DNA from: an uncultured Dehalococcoidia bacterium
GTDB taxonomy: Bacteria; Chloroflexota; Dehalococcoidia; Tepidiformales; Tepidiformaceae
DNA length: 9,738 nucleotides
Direction: 5' to 3'
Assembly (NCBI GenBank): GCA_937954195.1
Contig: CALFYR010000169.1
Coordinates: forward strand, 1 to 9,738
The position numbers and the translations under genes are program-made. Under the pieces are notes generated by a model. The model saw only the letters and a program-made list of their open reading frames with translations, was not told where the DNA came from and searched no databases. Positions 5,106-9,738 of this stretch are shown here, in pieces; position 1 is the stretch's first letter; the number at the start of each line of letters is the position of its first letter.

Positions 5106-7585
5106 GCGCGGTGGCGGGCACCGAGGCCGGGCGTATCCGGCGGGTGTTCGAACTCGAACGGGAGCGCGGCTGCGCGAACCAGGCCGTGATTGGCGGGCTG
5201 GACCGGATGTTCATCCAGATGCGGGAGGACGGCCTGATCGCCGATGGGAGCCCGCTGGACCGGCGCATCCGGGACCTACCACGCGAGGGCTACCGCTCGT
5301 TAGACGAGGACGCCCGGCGAAACTGGATAGATGGGACGTTGCGTGCACTCGGGGCAAGCCCCGCCGCAGCGACCTCGCCTACGCCGCCACGGCGAAGCAC
5401 TCCCACCCGCCGGCGGCCTCCAGCCGCAATCGCCGCGCACACTGACGATGCCGGAAGCGCTGCCGCCCCGGCACGCCGTCTGCGGCTCGATTCGCCGGTC
5501 ACGCACCTGCCGGGCGTTGGCAAGTCAGCGGCGGAGCGGTTCGAACGCCTCGGCGTGACGAACGCCGGCGAGGCTGTGTTCCTCTTCCCGCGGCGGTTCA
5601 ACGACTTCACGGACCTGCGCAAGATCCGGGACCTGCGCCCTTCGAGCACTCCTCAGACCGTCATTGGAACCGTGTTCTCGATTGGAGAGGTACGTTTCGG
5701 ACGTCGCGTGCGCGGCGCACAGGCGGTCATCACCGACGGTACGGGGATGCTCAAGGCCATGTGGTGGAACATGCCGTACGTCGCGCGCGGGATGAGCGAG
5801 GGCCAGCAGATCGTCCTTTCTGGACGCGTGCGGGAGTACCGCGGGCGCATCCAGATGGAGAACCCGGAATACGAGCCCGCCGACGATGACTCACTCGAAG
5901 GTGGGCGGTTGCAGCCTGTCTATCCGGCCACCGCCGGGCTGGGCCAGCGGACGATTCGGCGGGCGGTGAAGGCGGCCGTCGACCAGCTCGCCGCCGAGGT
6001 GAACGACCCGGTCCCCGGCTGGATCCGTGAGAAGGAGCAACTGACTCCTATCGCGAACGTCATCCGCGAGTACCACTATCCGCCCGATCCGGGTGGTGTC
6101 GAACGGTCCCGCCAGCGCCTGGCGATAGGGGAGTTCCTGGCAGTGCAATGCGCGGTGCTGATGCGCCGGGCTGAGTGGCAGGAAGGCAACGACGCCCCGC
6201 CCGTGGCGCTCGCGGAAGATCGTGACGCATTCCTTGGCGCGCTTCCGTTCCCGCTGACGCGCGCGCAACAGCGCTGTCTCGGGGAGATCGAGGCCGACCT
6301 GGAAGGTCCGCACCCGATGCTGCGGCTATTGCAGGGTGATGTAGGTAGCGGAAAGACCGTGGTGGCATTCGCCTCGATGTTGGCTGCCGTGCGCTCCGGA
6401 TACCAGGCAGCCCTCATGGCGCCAACCGAAATCCTCGCCGAACAGCACTACCGTTCCCTCTCGCGCTTGCTTGGAGGAGAGGAACTGAGCGCGCTGAGCG
6501 GAATGTTCGCTCCTGACTGGCTCGGCCGGCCTCTGCGCGTGCTGCTGCTCACCGGTTCTCTCACCGCCGGCCAGAAGGCGCAGATCCGCGGCGACGTTGC
6601 CCACGGCGGCGCCGATATCGTCATCGGTACCCACGCCCTGTTGGAAGACGATGTGGCCATGCCGAACCTCGCGCTCGCTGTCATCGATGAGCAGCACCGT
6701 TTCGGGGTCATGCAGCGCGCGAAGCTTCGTCAGAAGGGCCTGAACCCCCATCTGCTCGTGATGACCGCGACACCGATCCCACGGACGCTGGCTCTGACCG
6801 TCTACGGTGACCTCGAAGTGTCGACCATCGACGAGATGCCTCCCGGCCGCCAGCCGGTGAAAACCCGTTGGTACCAGCCGCACGAGCGAGACGACGCGTA
6901 CCGCTTCCTGCGCAAGCGACTCGATGAAGGTGAGCAGGCGTTCGTCATCTGCCCTCTGGTGGAGGAATCCGAAACGCTGGACGTCCGTTCGGCCGAAGAA
7001 GAGTTCGAACACCTGAGAACCGGGCCGCTCGCGGGCTACAACCTCGAGCTCCTGCATGGGCGGATGAGCGGCAAATCCAAGGACGAAATTATGGGGCGCT
7101 TCGGCCGTGGCGAATCGCAGGTGCTCGTTTCGACAAGTGTCATCGAAGTCGGCATCGACGTACCGAATGCGACGGTGATCGTGATCGAGGGCGCTGAGCG
7201 GTTCGGGTTGAGCCAGCTGCACCAGTTCCGCGGCCGTGTCGGGCGGAGCGAGAAGCAAAGCTACTGCCTGCTGTTTAGCAGTGAGGAGGACCCGGGCCCG
7301 GAGGCCCGCGAGCGCCTCGAAGCGATGTGCGAAACGACCGACGGCTTCCAGCTTGCGGAGGTGGACCTGCGCATGCGCGGCGAAGGCGAAACGTGGGGGC
7401 GCCTCCAGAGTGGCGCCAATACCATGCTCCGGGTCGCCCGGCTCACGGATCGGGACATCCTGGTGCGGGCACGGAAGATGGCCGAACAGGTCCTGGCCCG
7501 CGACCCGATGCTCCAGAAGCCGGAGCATTGGCCGCTGGCCGCGGCGGTCAAGCCGTTCCTGGAGAAGGCAACCGAGGCGAACTGA
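5102..7585 (+). CDS. recG: ATP-dependent DNA helicase RecG with N-terminal extension
   Basis: The 827-residue superfamily 2 helicase remodels stalled replication forks and branched recombination intermediates. The start is GTG 5102 (GTGA overlap with degV) with GGAG 5 nt upstream. Residues 1-83 are an extra charged helical domain (GCANQAVIGGLD at 23-34), and 84-126 form an Ala/Pro/Thr/Arg linker. LPGVGKSAAERF (136-147) opens the standard protein, and the wedge/OB domain spans about 185-260. Helicase motifs are GDVGSGKT (412-419), DEQH (529-532), TATPIPRT (555-562) and QFRGRVGRS (708-716). From memory of the E. coli TRG motif, the translocation residues R609, R630 and Q640 align with Arg738, Arg759 and Gln769, all kept. 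The local sequence RGEGETWGRLQSG differs from the usual RGPGE-LGTRQSG. E. coli RecG has 693 residues, so about 130 are added N-terminally. Confidence 0.96.
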   Translation: MSAVAGTEAGRIRRVFELERERGCANQAVIGGLDRMFIQMREDGLIADGSPLDRRIRDLPREGYRSLDEDARRNWIDGTLRALGASPAAATSPTPPRRSTPTRRRPPAAIAAHTDDAGSAAAPARRLRLDSPVTHLPGVGKSAAERFERLGVTNAGEAVFLFPRRFNDFTDLRKIRDLRPSSTPQTVIGTVFSIGEVRFGRRVRGAQAVITDGTGMLKAMWWNMPYVARGMSEGQQIVLSGRVREYRGRIQMENPEYEPADDDSLEGGRLQPVYPATAGLGQRTIRRAVKAAVDQLAAEVNDPVPGWIREKEQLTPIANVIREYHYPPDPGGVERSRQRLAIGEFLAVQCAVLMRRAEWQEGNDAPPVALAEDRDAFLGALPFPLTRAQQRCLGEIEADLEGPHPMLRLLQGDVGSGKTVVAFASMLAAVRSGYQAALMAPTEILAEQHYRSLSRLLGGEELSALSGMFAPDWLGRPLRVLLLTGSLTAGQKAQIRGDVAHGGADIVIGTHALLEDDVAMPNLALAVIDEQHRFGVMQRAKLRQKGLNPHLLVMTATPIPRTLALTVYGDLEVSTIDEMPPGRQPVKTRWYQPHERDDAYRFLRKRLDEGEQAFVICPLVEESETLDVRSAEEEFEHLRTGPLAGYNLELLHGRMSGKSKDEIMGRFGRGESQVLVSTSVIEVGIDVPNATVIVIEGAERFGLSQLHQFRGRVGRSEKQSYCLLFSSEEDPGPEARERLEAMCETTDGFQLAEVDLRMRGEGETWGRLQSGANTMLRVARLTDRDILVRARKMAEQVLARDPMLQKPEHWPLAAAVKPFLEKATEAN

Positions 7586-7637
7586 TTCGAACCGGCTTCC
7601 TGTGACGCGGCGGCTGTGCGGTGTCCGGCCGCGCCGG

Positions 7638-7643
7638 TAGACT
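7638..7643 (+). promoter_or_regulatory. candidate leaderless -10 box of radA
   Basis: TAGACT (4/6 to TATAAT, keeping the TAnnnT core) ends 8 nt before the radA ATG at 7652, and no Shine-Dalgarno is present. Initiation would fall at or one base before the ATG. It follows a small GC-rich inverted repeat (CCGGC 7625-7629, GCCGG 7633-7637). No clear -35 is seen. In this GC-rich DNA the box could be chance. Confidence 0.35.
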
Positions 7644-7651
7644 CGGCCCCG

Positions 7652-9016
7652 ATGGCGCGAACAACCCGTGGTTACCGCTGCCGCGAGTGCGGTTGGTCGA
7701 CCGTCGCGTACGTTGGCCGCTGCGGCGAATGCCAGCAGTGGAACACGCTCGAGCAGTACGAGGCCGGCGTTGGCCGGGGGCCCACCGCGCGAGCGGGAGG
7801 ACGTCCGGCGCTACCCGGTAAAACGCTCGCGCTCGCGGATGTGCCGGATGAGCCGGGCCGCCGCATGGTCACTGGAATCCCGGAGCTCGACCGCGTGCTG
7901 GGCGGCGGAATTGTGCCGGGCGGCCTGGTGCTGGTGGGAGGCGACCCGGGCATTGGGAAATCCACGCTTGTGCTTCAGGCTGCCGCGAAACTGGCCGCGG
8001 ACGGGCACCGCGTGGGTTACGTCTGTGGCGAAGAGTCACCTCGGCAGGTCCGTATGCGGGCCAGCCGCCTGGGTATCGGCGATGCGTCCATCACGCTGAT
8101 CCCCGAATCGAGCCTCGACGGCGCTCTCGCGGCGGCCACCGAGGCCGGGATGGATGTGCTGATTATCGATTCCATTCAGTCCGTCTACGTCGAGGGTTTG
8201 GAATCGCGCTCCGGTGGACCGGCGCAGCTGGCGGAGGCCGGCGCGAGGCTCGTCGGGTTCGCCAAGGGCGAGGAAGTGGCGACGATTGTGACCGGTCACG
8301 TCACGAAGGGCGGCGAGATCGCGGGGCCACGCCTGCTCGAACACCTTGTCGATGCAGTCCTGTACTTCGAAGGCGCCGAAGGTGGCGCGCTACGGGTCCT
8401 GCGGGCTGTGAAAAACCGCTTCGGGGCGACCGACGAGGTCGGGGTCTTCGAGATGACGGGGGCCGGCCTGCAGAGCGTCGAGAACCCGAGCTCGGCACTG
8501 CTGGAAGCCCACGACGCCGAAGCATCGGGATGCGCGGTGACGGCGGTTATCGAAGGTTCGCGTCCGCTCGCGCTGGAGGTGCAGGCGTTGGCCGTGCCAT
8601 CCAACCTTGCCGCGCCTCGCCGCATTGCCAGCGGGATAGAGACGTCGCGCCTGCACCTGCTGCTGGCGGTGCTCGCGCGCCGGGGTGGCATCAACACAGG
8701 CGGCCTTGATGTGGTTGCGAGTGTTAGTGGCGGCCTCCGCCTGCGCGAGCCCTCCGCAGACCTAGCGATAGCCGTCGCCCTGGCCTCGGCAGCGTGGGAT
8801 CAGCCGGTCCCGCGGGGGTTGGCGTTTCTCGGCGAGGTAGCCCTGTCCGGCGCCATTCGGCCGGTGCAGCAGGCGCCGCGTCGGCTTGCGGAACTCGGGA
8901 GGCTGGGGTTTACGCGCGCACTCGTCCCGGTGGGCACACCTGCCGTTGAGGGAATGCGACTCGAACCGGTGCGGACCCTGCGCGAGGCCCTCGCGGCCAT
9001 TCGGCCCGTCGGCTGA
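7652..9016 (+). CDS. radA: DNA repair protein RadA (Sms)
   Basis: The 454-residue protein is full length for RadA, a RecA-like, DnaB-like hexameric ATPase that extends D-loops by branch migration in recombination and repair. The N-terminal zinc finger has Cys10, Cys13, Cys24 and Cys27 (CREC and CGEC). The Walker A motif is GGDPGIGKST (97-106), the Walker B strand is VLIIDSIQSV (169-178), and the RadA-specific KNRFG motif is at 254-258. The C-terminal part (about 280-450) is the Lon-protease-like domain. ATG 7652 is chosen because it directly precedes the family's start (basic residues, then the zinc finger); an in-frame ATG at 7616 would add 12 unlikely residues. The gene lies 66 bp after recG and converges on the rodA-type gene 3 bp away. 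Confidence 0.97.
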   Translation: MARTTRGYRCRECGWSTVAYVGRCGECQQWNTLEQYEAGVGRGPTARAGGRPALPGKTLALADVPDEPGRRMVTGIPELDRVLGGGIVPGGLVLVGGDPGIGKSTLVLQAAAKLAADGHRVGYVCGEESPRQVRMRASRLGIGDASITLIPESSLDGALAAATEAGMDVLIIDSIQSVYVEGLESRSGGPAQLAEAGARLVGFAKGEEVATIVTGHVTKGGEIAGPRLLEHLVDAVLYFEGAEGGALRVLRAVKNRFGATDEVGVFEMTGAGLQSVENPSSALLEAHDAEASGCAVTAVIEGSRPLALEVQALAVPSNLAAPRRIASGIETSRLHLLLAVLARRGGINTGGLDVVASVSGGLRLREPSADLAIAVALASAAWDQPVPRGLAFLGEVALSGAIRPVQQAPRRLAELGRLGFTRALVPVGTPAVEGMRLEPVRTLREALAAIRPVG

Positions 9017-9038
9017 CGCCTACGTCTGCCGGTAGGCG
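9017..9038. terminator. candidate bidirectional hairpin between radA and rodA-type gene
   Basis: CGCCTAC (9017-9023) and GTAGGCG (9032-9038) are perfect 7-bp inverted repeats around an 8-nt loop. They begin directly after the radA TGA and include the TAG stop of the convergent gene. There is no T-tract on either side, so this is not a canonical intrinsic terminator. The location suggests it ends or protects both transcripts. Confidence 0.4.
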
Positions 9039-9738
9039 CGGTGGCGCATCACGATGCTCTGCAGGATGCCGATCGCGATGAACAGGCTGACCAGGGACGA
9101 ACCACCCTGGGAAACGAAGGGCAGCGGAATACCGGTCACCGGGAACAGGCTGAGGTTGACGGCCACGTTGATGAACGTCTGCATCAAGATCAACATAACG
9201 ATGCCGACGGCGACAAGCTGACCCGCAACATCCCCCGCTAGCTGCGCAGCGCGTATCCCGCGCATGAGTAACAGGATGAAGAGCGCGAACATCACCATCG
9301 CGCCCACGAACCCGAACTCTTCGCCCATCAGGCTGAAGATGAAGTCGCGAGTAGCGACGCGCAGGTATTCGAGCTGGGTCTGGTCGCCCTGGGTGTAGCC
9401 CTTGCCGAAGATCTGGCCCGAACCGAGCGCGATTTCGCCCTGGAGCGTCGTGAATCCCGTATCGAGCGGGTCCCGGTTCGGGTCGACGAGAACCGAAATA
9501 CGCTGGACCTGGTAGTCCTCGATCCCGAAGGTCCAGACGAACGGCAGGACGGCCACGAAGATGGCCCCCATCACGAGCAGGTGGCTGCGGTTCACACCAG
9601 CCACGATGACGACGCCGAGCCAGATGGCGCCGAACACGAGTGACGTTCCGAGGTCCGGCTGGATGAACACCAGCCCGACGACCGGGACCATGATGGCGAG
9701 CGAAAGCACAAGCGCCTTCAGTTCGCGGGCATCGCCGC
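9020..9738 (-). CDS. RodA/FtsW/SpoVE family peptidoglycan glycosyltransferase (partial, 5' end outside window)
   Basis: The C-terminal part of a SEDS protein, which polymerises lipid II into glycan strands during cell elongation or division. About 239 residues are visible. The frame is still open at the window edge, reading through GDARELKAL before the GTG at 9709, which is therefore not the start. Several strongly hydrophobic membrane segments are present. Family motifs are QPDLGTSLVF, then LQGEIALGSGQIFGKGYTQG, RDFIFSLMGEEFGFVG and LFPVTGIPLPFVSQGGSSL. The Asp of RDFIF (codon 9346-9344) is the catalytic position known from E. coli RodA D262 and FtsW D297, so activity is expected, although the preceding His-Thr is Thr-Arg here. 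RodA is slightly preferred over FtsW, but the fragment cannot decide. It converges with radA. Confidence 0.9.
   Translation of the reverse strand, partial: GDARELKALVLSLAIMVPVVGLVFIQPDLGTSLVFGAIWLGVVIVAGVNRSHLLVMGAIFVAVLPFVWTFGIEDYQVQRISVLVDPNRDPLDTGFTTLQGEIALGSGQIFGKGYTQGDQTQLEYLRVATRDFIFSLMGEEFGFVGAMVMFALFILLLMRGIRAAQLAGDVAGQLVAVGIVMLILMQTFINVAVNLSLFPVTGIPLPFVSQGGSSLVSLFIAIGILQSIVMRHRAYRQT

Noticed and set aside
6326..7528. Minus-strand open frame of about 400 codons opposite recG.
   Set aside because: It lies entirely over the RecG helicase motifs, which are conserved. The antisense product shows no motif and is explained by scarce stop codons in high-GC sequence.
7586..7651. The CCGGC-CGC-GCCGG hairpin after recG as an intrinsic terminator.
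   Set aside because: The stem is only 5 bp with a 3-nt loop and no following T-run; such repeats are expected by chance at this GC content.
1..9738. Mobile element, CRISPR array, toxin-antitoxin or phage signature.
   Set aside because: No transposase, integrase, direct-repeat array or terminal inverted repeats were seen. Almost all sequence is taken by recognisable housekeeping genes.

Overview
The window is gene-dense, high-GC bacterial chromosome with no mobile element, CRISPR array, RNA gene or obvious defence island. Housekeeping families (ribulose-phosphate 3-epimerase, DegV, RecG, RadA, a RodA/FtsW/SpoVE protein) sit next to a membrane-microdomain operon (NfeD-like protein plus flotillin). 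A RecG about 130 residues longer at its N-terminus than the usual form, next to degV, together with two candidate leaderless promoters, makes me lean towards Chloroflexota (Dehalococcoidia-like). This is an inference with low to moderate confidence; no marker in the window proves it.

Layout. Positions 81-302 (+) encode a small uncharacterised acidic protein. It runs tail-to-tail into a minus-strand block that reads right to left. That block starts with rpe (4202-3543) and a Nudix hydrolase (3516-3070). A candidate sigma70-type promoter then precedes nfeD-like (2981-2400), flotillin (2403-739) and a carbonic-anhydrase-like protein (742-299). The last three are joined by 4-bp start/stop overlaps (ATGA, then GTGA), so they look like a translationally coupled operon.

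A 63-bp divergent spacer at 4203-4265 separates rpe from the plus-strand block: degV (4266-5105), recG (5102-7585, GTGA overlap) and radA (7652-9016). radA faces a RodA/FtsW/SpoVE-type gene (minus, 9738-9020, cut by the window edge). The two stop codons are 3 bp apart, with a perfect 7-bp inverted repeat at the junction.

Functionally, recG and radA both process branched recombination intermediates. The NfeD/flotillin pair is expected to form a membrane scaffold. The RodA-type protein would polymerise peptidoglycan glycan strands. The least explained element is the third gene of the flotillin operon. It resembles a beta-carbonic anhydrase fold that keeps the Cys-His-Cys pattern but lacks the usual Asp-Arg pair, and it is translationally tied to the flotillin. 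I did not find a convincing wholly new system; that protein is the best lead.
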